From Pyrus communis (lineage: Eukaryota; Streptophyta; Magnoliopsida; Rosales; Rosaceae): a stretch of 64,000 bases of DNA. Within the stretch, counting starts at the first letter, position 1. Each line of letters opens with the position of its first letter. Below, piece by piece: positions 1 to 14,700 of this stretch. The stretch is taken from assembly GCF_963583255.1 (NCBI RefSeq), contig NC_084803.1, forward strand, positions 14,549,928 through 14,613,927, written 5' to 3'. The notes beneath the pieces were generated by a model. The model ran no database searches and had not been told where the DNA came from. It saw nothing but the letters and a program-made list of their open reading frames with translations. Position numbers and translations under genes: made by a program.

Positions 1-280
1 GAAAAAGGTATGGCAGGGAAAGAAGTGCAGGTAAAATTTAAGCAAAAATCTCAAAACGTATATCAATTGGAGCATACGTTTCTAATAAATGCTATCTTAC
101 ATCCAACGAATGACATAAAAATTAAAAAATAATCAAATTGTTAGCAAAACTGAGACAAATTAATTCTAAGGGTCGGTTGTTCATTCAAATGTCTGAATTA
201 ATAGAGGTGCAATAAAAAATTTGACCATGAAACCAAACAAATCCGGTGATTTAGGGCAGAGATGGACACATTTGTAGTAC

Positions 281-1479
281 CTTCATCACGTGAACAGTTC
301 CATATCTGCAACAAAAAAATATGATACGTCAGAACATGTCCAAGAAAATGTAAATATTTTCCGAAGAATGCATGTTAATGAAAAGGGCAACAGAAAATGT
401 ATAATATATATTCGTAAAGCCTGCTACCAAACAGAATTGGCACCTTATACTGTAAGAACTCGGATTTCTGGAGTAACAACTCAACTCAAATAAACTCAAT
501 CAAACAGGCTAGGAGGAATGTACGAGGGAAAGCAATATTACTACACAATATTGAAGTATAAATGAAAGATCATGATGTATTATAGACTCTGTGTTGAGAA
601 TACAACGTAAACCGCCAACTACCACCAGCATACTAAACCATAAAATGCCAGCATAGTCATTTGCAACATAGCACACTCAGTCCTCAAAACAAATCATAGG
701 TTCACTATTCCGAGATATGGCACACAAGGATGCAAACCAACAACCACACTGCATGACCGTAAGAAGTCCAAAATCATGACCCAACTAGTTGGCACTTGGC
801 AGGCAATACCTTGAAGAACTCGTACACATGGTAATCTGAAACTGAATGGTGGGAAGAGTAACGATCAGCAATAAACCGGTTGAGAGCCGAGACAAAGTTT
901 CCCAATACTGCTCACCAAAAACAGCATTCAAACAAAAACAACCATATATCAGCTAATACACAACTCCCAAACTCTCTCATATTGTTAAATCAAGACAAAC
1001 CCTAGTTGGCAAATATGGAAGACAACACAAAGATCATAACAGAGAATGAGACTCAATGCACATAAATTTATACCCTCGTCCACATCGACGGCGACAATGA
1101 TTTTATCACCGGGCAAAGGATGGTGTGGGATTCTGGACCGGCCTCCGTGCTCCTGGCAACCATTTGAGGAGGCCAATCCAACAGCATCCGGGCTGCGGAG
1201 TTCCAGTTCATGATCGCGAACCAACTGAGCATTGGGATGACGCTTAATGCTATTGCCATGAGACTGATGGTGGGGATGATGCTGAGATTGCAAGCACCCC
1301 TTCACAGCAAAATTGCATCCAATGCTTGTATTCCTCAGATTCCCAGGAAAAGTACCAGCTTTCCCCGGAAAATTGGCAAACTTGCAAGAATGGTCCGCGG
1401 AAAAATGGGACGGCGGCCATTGAGCTTGGGAATGAAACCCACTGCAACCAATATGGCTACCCGTAAAAGCAGCCGCCAT
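281..1479 (-). CDS. HAD-like phosphatase / NT5C-like nucleotidase, 5' part (partial)
   Basis: Three exons read on the minus strand: 1479-1074, 907-810 and 305-281, each bounded by GT-AG sites and in frame. The gene continues past the left edge; I could not find the next exon in bases 1-280. The joined protein has an N-terminal ~115-residue Ser/Gly/His-rich stretch that could be an organelle-targeting leader. It is followed by KIIVAVDVDEVLGNFVSALN, then a segment ending HSVSDYHVYEFFK and IWNCSRDE. The D-x-D-E box after a hydrophobic strand is the nucleophile motif of HAD-superfamily hydrolases. From memory this resembles plant proteins annotated as HAD-like or 5'(3')-deoxyribonucleotidase-like, but the substrate is not known here. 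I chose the Met at 1479 (MAAAFTGS); an in-frame Met at 1590 would add 37 residues. A universal-stress-protein reading of the KIIVAVD strand was considered, but the downstream exons do not fit it. Confidence 0.66.
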
Positions 1480-2761
1480 GGCCCCTGTAAGGTGCTGGCG
1501 GCGATGGAGGAGCAAAGGTCGGTGCTTTGAGCTTGCGAAGAGGAAGCGATCGACGCCTTGCCTTCTCAACAACAACATAACGATCCCCAAATGCCCCTCA
1601 CACCCAAGACCCCAACATTCACAGAGATTGCAGCATAAACCCTAGAAATTGCTGATTTGGGAAATTCCCAACTCCCAAAACGTAGGGCGAAGATTCCTGT
1701 GAGTCGCCCACGAGATCCACGAGGTTGGGAAGGTGATATCCAAAGAATATTCACGTAATTTCATATAAAGCATGGAAATTGGAAGCTATCTCCGCCTTTT
1801 TTGTTTCACAGGAGCTGCGATCCAACCCTATAAATTTGGCAAATAATCTAATTTTTCTTTGTTTAGTTTTATAGTAATTTTCAATTTAAGAGGATTAATT
1901 AGTGGTTAAAGCGGAAACTCGGCCTTGATTTCCGATTTTCTTTTTTATAATTCAATTTGTGGAAGTAGAAGTAGATTCCTTCCCTCCCCCTTGTAACTTT
2001 CTTTGTTCATATCTGTGTTTATCGAGCATGGGACCCACACGAATGTGATCTGACGGTTCTGATTGTGTCTCCATGTTTTCTGCTGGTGGTGGGCCATCTC
2101 TATCTTTTCTTTTCGTTTCCTCTTATTGCTTCATTTTTGTTTTCTTGGCCATTGAAGGGAAAAGGAGCTTATTTTGGCTTTTGCTTCGGATATGAAAATT
2201 GATGTTATTTCGTGTTTATTTAGAGTAACCCTAACCAGCTACTAGATAGTAAATTTGTAATTGTCATTACCTCTCTGTTTACACACCCTCGCAAGAATCT
2301 TGTTGGCTGGAGATCAATTTTTTTTATTTGTTCATTTGTTAAAGTAATGTAATAACTAGCATGTACTTTTATAGAGAATAAGTTTTGTAATCAAGTGAAT
2401 CACCTTATATCTACAATTGAGAGAAAGTCTTGGGTCTAGACGCTTGTACAGTGCAGCAAACACAATAGAGTTAGCGAGTGTTTAGCGTGTGCGGTCAGAC
2501 AGTCATGTTATCTATACACATAAGCAAAATATAAGAATTTCTCATCTAACTAAAGATGGTTAAGATTTTCTCGTAGTTGTTCAATCAGGAAGTCAACTTT
2601 TAGTTGAACCGTCATATAATGTAATTAGCTAATCTGATTTATAAAACAACATCAATTCAATAGAAAGGGGATTTATATTGGCAAGAACACAAATCAAGGA
2701 AAAAAATCAACATTGATGTAATGCAAAGCAACCCTTAAAATATACAAGTGGTGGGGAAAAA
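1480..2761. other. Intergenic DNA between the HAD-like and GH17 genes
   Basis: This is the upstream region of the HAD-like gene (minus strand) and the 3' flank of the glucanase gene. It is AT-rich, with no coding region I would defend. An extended reading frame from 1590 to 1480 is most likely 5' UTR. I see no repeat structure. Confidence 0.5.
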
Positions 2762-4563
2762 TTAGACGATCAATGTGGACACTAGAACAAGTACAAGTAA
2801 CCCCATCATAACTTTGTAGGAGCTCTGCTCTCTCAACCCGGCAGCCGGCAAAGCAGGAGACCGTCGAGCCGGTTCGTGCTTCCTGAGATCAATCATGATC
2901 TTGAACCGGCACGAACTCCTCTGACCATTCTGAGTCGGAGTTGGATCCACATTTGTAGTGACCGAAAGACCAGAGAAGTTGCAAGCACCTTTGCGCTGGT
3001 CCATGGTTTGAAAGTACATATTGAAAGCATAAGAGGCATTACTTTTAGCATCAAGCATTCCACATGAAGATCCATATCCAAGACTTGTGCAATCTGCGTA
3101 AGTGCAAGCGTAGTTGACACTTTGAGCTAAATTTGGATCGGAAGTGCTCGCGTCGGGCGACATTACACACCATTGTCTGGCCAAATATCGCACCCCTTTC
3201 GCCGGAACCAAAGATTTTCCGCTACCAATGTCCAACGGGTATTTGATTGATCCGTCATAATTGAACATCCCCCAATGCCTCTCGAAATTCCCGGGCAGAA
3301 CGCTCTTGGCATCTTCATCTATGAGTGCAAATATGTAAATTTCAGGCGCGGTTGACCTCTTTGGGGTGCCTTGTCCCGCAAGAATTCGGTTTACAAGGCC
3401 TTGATTGAACCGCCGGGCGTCTTTTATGTTGGCGTTAGGGTCACCATCCGTTGGCCATCCGATTTCTCCAACAATGACAGGCAATGAGGAGAAGCCGTTC
3501 TTTTCAAGGGCGGCAATGCAGGTGTCAAAGTTGGCATCAAGCAAGTTGGTGTAGGAGATAGAGCCATCGACAACAGGCTTCGCAGTGTTGTTGAAGAAGG
3601 CGAATTCTTTCGGGAAGTCAGGGTCGGCTTGGAGGCTGAGGAAAGGGTAGATGTTGATGGTGAGCACACCATTGTTGTCCCTTAGAAACTTCATGATGGA
3701 CATCATGAGGGCGTGGATGTCGGACCGGAAGTTGCCTCCGGAGGGAAGGCCGCTGTCAGTCTGGTAAACGTCGGCATTTAGGGGAATCGTCACCTTCACT
3801 TGTCTCGCTAGCCCTGCTTTTATGAGGGCTGCTTGAATGTTTTGGAGTGCTGGAAACGTGGTATGCAAGAAAGTGTCTTTGTAGTTTTGGAGGAAAGGTT
3901 CATTGCCTACAGCCACATACCTGCATAGATTCACATGTGAAAAATAATTCAATTTCAAATTAGAGAGGATGTTCCTTTTAGTGGTTAGGTGTGAGTATTT
4001 TCTTTTGCAGTTATTCCGTATATAACATAGGAGAAATTCTTGTGTCCGGCAGGTGGACCACACTCGCAAAAAATGCAACTCTATGCTATTAGGTGGGCCA
4101 GCATAGAATCGTGTGGAACCCTTGTATAAGAGCATTTAACCTCACACTCATGACAAGAGTTTGAAATTTCAGTATATGAAAAAACGAGCACGAATATTTT
4201 GAGTCATTACCTTATATCAACGCCGTTTTTGGATATGTAGGAAGACACATTTTGAGACACCCATTTCTCAGCAACAGTAACACTACTAGCGAGTGGTGCC
4301 AAGAACTCATTAGGTATCCCCACCATAACCTGGATGCCAGACCTTCCTAGAGCTTGCAATGCCCCGACATCAGCTTCGAACAGCTTCACCTTGCTGAAGC
4401 CATTGTCCTTCAAAAGCTTGACGACAATGCTAGGCGGCAACTGATGTGTCGAACGGGTTCCCCAGTTGCATGCCAAGCCGCCAGCACTCTGCAACGCTCT
4501 CACCAACCCTTCGCCGGTTAAGCAGAGCAACAAAACCCACAAGCACTGGAAATGGAAACCCAT
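2762..4563 (-). CDS. Glucan endo-1,3-beta-glucosidase, GH17 + X8 (CBM43), GPI-anchored
   Basis: Two exons, 4563-4211 and 3920-2762, join in frame (AG|G codon, Arg118) to give 503 residues. It hydrolyses internal beta-1,3-glucan (callose) bonds at the cell surface or plasmodesmata. Residues 1-~23 are a hydrophobic signal peptide. The GH17 barrel follows, with the general acid Glu125 in YVAVGNEP and the nucleophile Glu270 in VGEIGWPTDG. From about residue 355 there is an X8 module with the Trp-Cys start (QWCVMS) and spaced cysteines, which binds beta-1,3-glucan. The tail is a short hydrophobic segment (MMGLLVLVLVSTLIV) with no residues after it, typical of a GPI-anchor signal. The length matches family members with an X8 domain. 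The intron falls just before the VGNEP motif, as is usual in this family. Closest group by memory is the Arabidopsis E13L5/E13L6-like and At5g20870-like set; the exact orthologue is unsure. Confidence 0.93.
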
Positions 4564-5396
4564 GTTTTCTTACGCCCCCTTACCCTCAATCTTCGTGTTT
4601 TCGAGCATATTTCTACCGGCTCGAAAATGTCCTTTTATGAGAGGAAGGGGAAGGAATCAGATGAACGTTTAACTGGAAAACTGGATTCTGGGAGGGAAAG
4701 GAATAGAGTGAACTTGTTGTAAACCTACATTTTTTGTGCGAAGTACTTCCCGGATGGGAATCGAAAAACCCATATGGAAGGAATACCTTTTTCCCAGCTG
4801 GCATGTCTGTCCAATGCATTTTTCCCAACTGCATGGGGAAAAGTCCCTTTCGTATTATTCTCGCTTTGTGAAAACTGAAAAGATATAAAAAAATATAAAA
4901 TTAAAAAAAGTGTTTTTTTTTGTTGTAGGGTCATCTTAAAACGCTTCTGTAAAAAACACTTATGCTCATAAGCGATTTAGTTGTAAATGCTTTTGTTAGA
5001 AGCATGTCAAACAAATTTAAAATTTAAATGATTTTTGAAAAAGTGCTTGCAGGTGCTTCTCCAAAAAGCACTTTAAACAACGTAAACAAATGATGTTTGT
5101 AATTAATCTACTAATCATTTGTTATTTTAAATTACACCACAACCAAAAAAGGAGGAGATGATTTGGAACAATAAGAGGCCGATGCAAAACAAATATGTTT
5201 ACTCTCTTTTTTTTCACTTTCCTATTAACTCTACATTATACCGTTACGACAAATTTACCGGGTAAAATGAAAATTATACAGGCCCAGGTGAAAGAATATC
5301 AGCTGAACAAAATTAGACCTTCAGCGTATGGAGCAGTGATGTCGAAAATTACTTCTATTGGGTCTCTCGTGAAAGTGGCAACACGGGGAAAGTAGC
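4564..5396. other. Intergenic DNA upstream of the GH17 gene
   Basis: Contains the promoter and 5' UTR of the minus-strand glucanase gene and the 3' UTR of BIG5. Around 4950-5080 there is degenerate AAAAGCACTT / AAGTGCTTTT sequence in both orientations, a pattern also seen at 33890-34130, which suggests an old small inverted-repeat element. No gene is supported. Confidence 0.4.
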
Positions 5397-8300
5397 TTAT
5401 GGCAGAAGTGCTTTCAATTGTGCCCTGAAGAGATCACCAAGAGCTCCGCGAACGTCCATCTGAATGAATCAAGCAAATATAAGTTTTCCCGTAACATATC
5501 ATAATCTCTAATTAGTAATGAAATGATGTAAGAACATGGAATGTCAAATTTAGTTACCTGGTCACAGCATACGAGTTTTGTAAGCAACGGATAGAAGTCT
5601 CTAAGATGCCGTCTGAAAATCTGTTGGTTCATAAAGCACATGCCTTTAATCACCTGAAACCAAAACAGCGAGGAAATATTCACCTGTTAATACTGCAAAT
5701 ATTCAAAACTCACGGGCACCTGATCCCGTAAAATATTGTCCATTAAACAAGCACAATGAGGTGAATTCACTAAACCACGAAAATTTTGTGGCTTCTAGAT
5801 TTTAACAGTACGTTTAAATAGTCCAAATGGCTCTTTATACCTTGATAATTATTGGAGATCGTAATTCCAGAACCCGATGAATATCCATATAAGTAGTCTC
5901 CCCAGGACTGGACTGCAAATCAGATGCCTCCCTGAGTACCTGTTCACAGAAAGACACCAGCTTCTCTTCGGCTAATCCTTCGACTTTCTCTTCACCATTA
6001 GTTTCTCCCTCTTTGTCAGCACTAAACCCGGAGGTTGCTTTCTGTAAGATCTCCAGATATATACAAGTTCCTGCTAATTCTTGGCGGAGAAGATTCAGAG
6101 GTGGCCTGTCCAAAAGATGAAATCGTCACAAGCTATGTTCTTTTGTCCAACAAACTATCGTCCTCAAGAAGAAAATTCCATAGCAAAAGAAAATAATTTG
6201 CCTACAAGATTTAATCCTACCTCTCATCATGAACTTGGTGCATGCGTGTTCTGAGATTGGTATATGAATTGTACGACGCTGCGAACTCTAATGCAGACAG
6301 CAAAATATCCATAATAGCGATCTTTTGTGGTGTTTTCAAGTTGCTCCAGTATTTCTTCTGCAAATTGCAAGCGATTTTATTAGGCAAACAGTTCTCGAAG
6401 ACTTTCTTTACAGAAACCAATGACAAAAATGTGGTCCAAAAAAAAAATTCCAAAATGCAAACCTGAATACCATCAATGGCACCAAGAAGTAAAAGTTGAG
6501 TGATGCATTTGCCCCTACAAGTTCCCAACAGTGAACTTTCCTCCTCATCTCTGATATCAGGTTCGACAGCCTCAGGCACCTAATGCAGCAGAAGAATCAA
6601 ACACATCATAAAGGCATGGAAATCCGGAAGCATATATACACATCAAATAGCCACTAAATCTGGATGCTCTGCGGCCTAACAGCATGAACCATAAATCCTG
6701 CAGAAATTAATATCATGCTACATCATATGATCATACCCTAATTGGAGAAGATGGTACTGAAACCTCGGATGGAATAGCCTTAGGCTTAGAAGTAAGATTT
6801 CTAAGAAAGAGATTGTCCATAATCCTTTGACCTATTGTTTGACTCCGTTGGAGGCTTTGACCTTCAGCAGATTTTGAAGCACTTCCTGATGGTGATGGAA
6901 GGCCTACAGTAGAACTTATCTCCATCAATCATAGTTTTAGTACAAATATTGACTCTCTAGGTTCTATTAATGGAGGAAATAAATTGTAGTAATCAGTATT
7001 AGAGAGTTCTGTGAAGCATATTTTTTTTATAAATGCAAACTACTGTAAACACATCTTAAAACCTGACCTTCAGATCCATCCGTGTTCATTTGCACCCCCG
7101 AGTTTTGTTTAACCGATACTGGATTTCTTCCATTATCACTGAATTCAAATTGACGGCTATCCACTCCCTCATAATCAGACTTTATGGAAGGGCTATCACC
7201 TGAATTGACCTCTAAATCTCCGGTTAGCACCCTATTATTGTTCTTCAGATTCTCAAATCCCAAAGCGTTTAGCAGTTCAAGTGGTTGCGTTGTGTACAAA
7301 GCATCTCTGATTGTCATAATAAAATGAATAGTATTAGAAGTTAGAACAACCACGAAATATACAAGACAATAAGTAATTCAGACCTTATGCTTTTCAACAA
7401 TGTATCCCAGTCGCTCTCACTAAATTGATGTCCTCCAACTTCAATGAGATGCACAAGTGCACCCAGAGATAATGAAACAACTGCTTGATCAGTCTTTTTG
7501 GCACAATCCAAAAGTAGACTGAGTAGGGGTGGCAACATGAAACATACTTCCTGCACAAACGAAATATTTCCACATTTACACGATAAATCTTTGGAACACC
7601 AACTTCAAAATGCACTAAAGATTTTTAATATTTTTTACCACCGGAACCGAGATATGATAATACAGTCTGCATTATTATTATTATTTTTTACCAATGGTCT
7701 AATACAACTTATACATCTAGTATTTAGCTCAAACTACCTTATAAAACGTGTTGAAAAGGTTGCAAAGCAACTGCAGCGAGTGAATGCTTGTTTCACGGAA
7801 CCATACATCATCAGAGGAAACCGAGCTTGCCTTTCCAACATGTCTCACATGATCAAATATGGGAAACAAGACCCGATGAAAAATGCTCTCCCAAAATGCT
7901 GATGAGAATTTGCTACCTCTCTCATTCAGTAGATCAAACAAAACTTCAAGCGCACAGCTTCTGACCTCTGGTCTTGGATCTGATGTCAGATCAGACAGAC
8001 CAGCCAGCATTGGGAACCAGTAATGTTCAGTCACATCAAAAGTTGTATCCACATTTACGTCAATAGGCCTCAAAGCACCACCAGGTATAAGACCCTGAAA
8101 TAAATTGACCAGCGTTAAACGAAGAGATCTCAATAGCAACGTGACAAGCTATCAATACAAGCAAGTTGGAAGACACCATCGAACCACAGATCTCAACCCA
8201 ACCCACAACCACCACCACCATCCACAGAAAAGAAACCCAAGAACAGTGCTGAGTGTTTTTTTTCTTCTTCTTTTTGCTAAATAGCCAGTCACCAGACTAT

Positions 8301-11300
8301 CAATAAAGTAAATTAAAAAGCTAAGTAACCCTTTTTCTTTCTTCTTTTTTTCTTAACCACCTGCTGTGTCATGTCATACTGACAACCTAACAAAGCTAAT
8401 TGGAATATTCTATAAGATAAATTGTCAAACCCAATCATTTCAATTTATAAATTTCACCTGAACTTTTATGGATTCAATTTACTTCTAACATAGTTCAGGA
8501 ATTATTTACAGTATCTGGCAAACACAAATGCTGAAGGACATATGTGAAAGCAACATGCAATGAATGAAAAGGCATTCACACAGAGGAAATGTTACTATGT
8601 TAATATACAAATGATAGGTTCAACATGCAGTAAACCAAAAAAACTAACAAACCTCTGCCAGACGATCCTCACATATGCGCAATAGTGCAATAGCCTTCAA
8701 ACTTATACGGTGTGAAGTTCTATTATTAGCAAACCTGATAAGACAGTTGACACAGTCCATGAAACAATCTCCAACTACTTGATCGAAGTGTTCCAAGATA
8801 ACTGCAAATTTCACCATATCATATATACCACAATTGTGAAGATGAGAAAAAACATCAAATATGCAATGAAAAAATGTAAGAGAAATTGTTACCCTGTTCT
8901 ACATTTTCAAATGCACTCTCAACAATTGATTCCAATTCATCATCTGCAGCAGCTGTAAAAATCATGAAAACGTTACGCCATCCAGACTTGATGCTCCCTA
9001 TTTTGGATTTTATCATCTGAAAAAGGCAACAGAATCAATTTTGTTTGTAGCAGTCTAGCAGGATAATTGTATACTGTGCAATCGGGAAAGTAAATTATGT
9101 ACACATACTTGAACGATGCAGTCAACTATTAAGCTCCTTATGGTTTCACTTCGACTATTGCTCATAAGAACAACAAAAGGTTTAAGAATGTCATTTTGGA
9201 ATGTGAAATTGGCAAGTTCCGCCCGCTCCAGATACTTCATACCAAGCTGCCTCAGGGAATCTATTGCATACATAGCAATTTTTTCATCATGATGACTCCC
9301 AGCTGAAATAAAGTGGTTTGCCAAAACAGACCATATTCTAGCCCAGACCTGTAAGGCATTAATAGACATTCAAAATATGGAGAAATTAAAAATAACCAAA
9401 GCACAAAACAAAATAACACTTCATGACATGCGGTTAATGATGGTCATCTTCATGCTAACAAACACCTTATGCTAAGTCACGCTTCACACGTCATGAATCA
9501 ATTTCCTTGGCGAACAACTTCAAGTATGAACTGAGCTATTCATGCCAACATAGAAATGCTTGAAGTGACCAAATCAAGGTGTGAGGCTTAATCTATGGAC
9601 CAATCAAAGGGTAAATTAGGGTTATCCAACGAAAAGAACCAATCAAATATCCAAGATAGTAGGCTGGGGTTCATATATTGATGTGAAACTAAACTAAATG
9701 AAATAAAGGACAAAGAATATCGTGATTTTCCTTAAGCTTGCCATAGTAGCCGATAAGTTTTAGATTTTTAATAAGCAAGTGGCCCACAGTTTACATTTAA
9801 AAACATTGACCCATGGTGCCAGGTTTTTCTGTTGCAAAAAGAAACTGATTGTGCAAGAAACAAAGGATATTATCCAACCCCCAAGAGGAATGGGGGATTT
9901 CATGAGATGAGACAGGGCTAACTTCTATTGTTTAATCCAAAGGTGCAAAGGGCATCCAATGGTCAATAAAGGACATTAGTCAATTTACTATAGATCATCA
10001 CATGACTTCCAGCAACAGACTTCTCAAGATTCACCATCCAACTTACAAGTAAAATGGAGGTTTCGATAGATAAAAACATACCATGCGTATACGAGCCATG
10101 TTGTAGTAGCTGATCTCAACAAGTTTTTGCAAGCTAAACACACGAGCTGGAGTTTGTTTTAGTTCTTCAGCTGATACACCACAGAGTGCAGTGAAGAACT
10201 CCACTACAGAATCACTAGGAAGCTGAACGCTATTCACAAATACTTGTTCAGAAGGTTTTCCAGCCAACTCCCTTAAAGATTGAAGAAGAGCATCTTTGGA
10301 GATTTGGTTTGATCCTTGCATGACTGTTGCTGCTATAGAGGGATTTGAAGTAATGAACTCAAGCCGAGAAACACATTCTAAAACTGCATTCCATGTATCT
10401 CGAAGGGAGCCAGTCCCTGAGTCACAAAGAGATAGTAGAGTTCGCAGTGCTTCCACATTTTTACTACGCATTTCCTTCGGAGCATGCAAGAAAGTAAATC
10501 TGAGATCCAAAATCCAAAGCTCAATTAGCATTAGATGAAGTTTGCTTCAATTTCAAAAGTGTGATACACAACACAATTCTTTCCACGTTAAATACATATT
10601 TTTCACAATACATAAATATAATACACACACACACTCTTAGAATGGCAACAGAAACAACAAAATAAATAGATGCAAATATGTGGAAACATTTGGCAGAAGA
10701 AAATACAAGACTGTTTTACCTGACCAGAGATGTTAAAAAGGCATATCGCATGGTATTCATTCCGAGAACATGTGTAATGTGTATTCCAGCTTTCAATCCC
10801 TCCATACAGAGAACAACCCTCGACTTATTCTCACCCTCCTCCATTGTAACAGAAAAAGTAGCGAGCAAAGGCCAACCTACAGCTTCAACCATAGGCCTTA
10901 CTAGCTCTAACTGCTGTGCAGTATAGAAGACCCCTCTTTTTGCTCCTTGGTTCCGAAATATAGCTTGTGTTTTCTTAATGATGGCTTCACTTTCAGACTT
11001 AGTATCAACGGACAGCGCACTTGTGGGAAGAGCCAGATTAAGGATACTGACAAGGCGGCCTCTCTCTTCACCTTCTCGCTTATATTTTCCACTTTTCTCA
11101 AGACCAGCAGTCTCATCTTTCATCTTTATCTCTTCTTTAACAATTGAAAAATAGATTTCTTCCAGAAGTTCAGTTGGAGCACACTCTTCTGCATCATCCA
11201 CGGCATTCATGAGTATAAAATCTGACTTGGACATTTTTGGCCACACCATTGGATTATGCGCATCAGTATTCAACATTATAACCGCGTATGCTAAAATGTA

Positions 11301-11766
11301 TGCAGTGTCTGCATTTTTGAAAAGACCTGGATTATCTGCACAATATCTGCACATGCAACACATTAAACATGGCAAGCAATAGAAATGGCATATAATCTCA
11401 GTACAATGTGGATGCCTGAATCACATTCAGTCAGAAATTAGATTTTACACATTTACAAGGGATACATGAATTACATATGTTAGAATCATATACATGGGCA
11501 TGCAAGCATACTCAGTATCCATTTATATACAAAATTAAGGAAACTGACAGCAACAAAACATTCAGACACCCCCAATACCTTTCTGCAAATTTCTCCATGA
11601 TGCGATCTATCTTTTGAGCTTCCCCTGGAAGTCTGAATCCTTTAAGAAGTTCACGAATTGCAGTGTCAAACTTCATTCCTGAAAACTTCATGGAATCTAC
11701 ATAAGCATGCATCACAGCAAGGGGAAATTCTTCATGGTGACCCAAATATTCCCCAATCATAGCCTG

Positions 11767-11798
<32 letters not shown>

Positions 11799-14700
11799 CA
11801 TTCAAGTACTAAGAAGTCTGTATCTTTGTAGAAAAAGCAACATATATAAGAACAGAGCTTCCACCTTGTCCAGACTGGGAGTACTTCTCAAAAATTGGGC
11901 AACTGAACTGGGTGTATTTTCCACCAATTTATTTGATTTCAGATACTCTACACCCTTTACTGGTTGCCTATTGAACTGCATTATTATTCATGTTCTAAAT
12001 CAGTTCCAGAGTAGCAACAAATCAGTTCTCAGAAAAAACATAATAATTATATGAAAATATATATTATCCAGGTTAATCAAGCTAAGAAATTTGATACAGA
12101 TTAATTACCTCAGAGATGGCAGCTTCCAATGTAGATTTATGAGCTTTAGCCTTCTCAAAGTTACTAGTTACATCAACAGATTCTTTAGCTTCACCATCTA
12201 GAGACCGAGTCTTATTACTCTGGTTTTCTGATTCTACACGCGACTCTTGCCAATCAACTAGTGATTTAAGCACATTCACGAGACACTGGCAAGGTCAAGG
12301 AAAAAGGGGTCATCCAGCAACCTCGGGTACCATCAATGAATATCTAGCAGGAATAAACTTATGATAAATCTGGGAAGAGAGTAAATTGCTAAACCTACCT
12401 GAAGAGATGAACCTTTAATTGAGGTTGCCTGTGATACAGCAACCACATTTGGATCTGCGTTTTGAGTCCCTTGAGAAATTCTGGATAGAGTTGTAACCTA
12501 TAGTAACAATCAGAAAACATTGCAGATGTATTAGATGAACAAGAAAAAAAAAATGGATGGAAAAAGATTGTGAAACAGTATGAAAAATTGTACCATACGC
12601 TCAAACAGGTTTGGTGCCTCAAGATCACAATCATAGTTCACAAATATGTCAACAAGCATCTGAGGATCCTTGCAAACTTTTTCAACCATCCTGCAAAGCA
12701 AAACCTTGTTAGAAGACCAGATAAGGAATAAGGAATCATAAGGTTCTCCTAAGACGTGTTGAAAGTGAATGCCATTGCCACCAAATATAAATGAGAATAA
12801 CATGTGCATAATACTACAAATGTAACAACCAGAGAAGACAATATACCTAAGAACGCTTAATTTCTGGTTAATTGGAAAATCCAAGCCATCCAGTGATCGT
12901 AGAACTATCAAGGGAAAGAAGATGCCTATTTCACCCTGAACAAAACTTGTTGGTGTAAGGAACTGAAGATTTCAAGGTAAGCTTTGCATCTATTTGTCAA
13001 AATCATACACCCACCTTGAGGCTTTCTCTGAAGCGCAACAATAGCACTAAAAAAATTCCAGTTGCATACTGCAGGAAGGAAACGCGTAATCAGAAGCACT
13101 AATCTCATAGCATACTCCACTAAAATTGCATGGAAGAAAGATATTATGTAAACCTGAAATATGACAGGAGACTGTGAAACTGAAGCCCGCAACAAAGCAT
13201 ATGATAGGTATGCTTTCACCGAGTCAATAAAATGGAAGTTCCTAGTAAATGGATGGCCAACCCCTTCCAATAAACCCTGAAATACCATATAATTAATTAC
13301 ATTATTTATAAAACAGTGCACATAAATATCAAGAATGCTCCTTAAGCATATAAAAAATCATATTCGGCATTCCCAAATCACTCTTTTTCCTTCCATTGTC
13401 TTTTAAATACTACTCTCGGTTACTTAACAATATCGCCTGTTTTTTCATGTTAAGCATCCATCTATAAAGCATGCACATACAAGCACAAATTAAATCACTA
13501 ATATAACCTGCAAGAGCTCAAGAGACAAAATCCTTGTCTTCAAAGTAACTTCATTGTTGTCTTCCTTCATCCCCATCTGCAAACAATAAATTTAAGATTC
13601 ATGAAGGAGGCTAGGAATTTCTGTCGACAGCTAGAAAACATTGCTCAAAATGCCAACCTTGCAAAGCGTGCGGAAAACCAGTAAAGCATCATGTTGAACT
13701 ATGGTCATGCTCTCGAGGTCAATCCCTCTACAAGAAATTACAATAAGTTATGAGCAATCTAATGTAAAAAGCATTTGGTGTATATTGAACTAAGAAAGAG
13801 ATATCTTAAAGTATAAAATCATATCCAAACCTGGTTATCTTTTTACCATCTTCATGTTGCACGGCTTTGTCCAGGACAGCCTCTAAGCCCTAAACAAAAT
13901 AGAAGCGACAATCTTAGTAAAAAGAAAACTTGGGCTACATAAAATAGCCAGAATGGGGATACATAGTAATTGTGGAAAACACAGCTTCTTAAAGTGCTAA
14001 ATTCTTGACAACATAGATAAATAAAGAAAAACATGTACCTTGATGTCAGCACCGCCAGCTAGATTCTGAAGTTCCTCAACAGATGCAATGGGCGTATCTT
14101 TGCCCTGGTTAGGTTGATCTCCTAAAGTCATTTCTTTCTCACTTTGTCCTGAGGAAGTTTCTTCGGCTTCTGTATTTGAATTTTGTCCTGAAATGGTTTC
14201 TATATGTCCAACAGAACCAGTTGATGCAACCTCAAGTCCCTGCAAGAATATACAAACTTTGTAGAATAAAGGGTAAAACAACTAAAATGTATGCCTCTCC
14301 TGTACAGTTGTACAAGAGACTACAGATAAAGGCATTCAGAACTGAAAATTCAAATCCATACCGTATCAGTCTCCATTCTCCTGAATATGATGCTGATCAT
14401 CTGTGTAAGCATTGCCTTTGACGTTGCTTGGTTTATGGGACTCTTGCTACAAGCCCAAACTTACATTAGCACTGCTTGAACTTGAAAATGGGATCCTTTA
14501 TATAAACTTAAAATTACCTGTGCAGAGCAATATTGTAGCACACTCTGATAACTCCCAGCAAAGGTTCCCCGTGTACTGCATTTGAACAGGTTTTAAATAA
14601 AAAGAAAAATTTCTTGCACTAAAATTGCCGCAAAGAAAAAGGCACAATGAACCATTACCAAAAATGCATATGCAGTGATTGACAAAATATAAGCTGACTG

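Noticed and set aside
5195..5395. 66-codon plus-strand open frame with a hydrophobic start
   Set aside because: Ends at the BIG5 stop region on the other strand, has no family signature, and probably lies in the BIG5 3' UTR.
7498..7902. 134-codon plus-strand open frame
   Set aside because: Antisense to BIG5 exons that match the family; a shadow frame.
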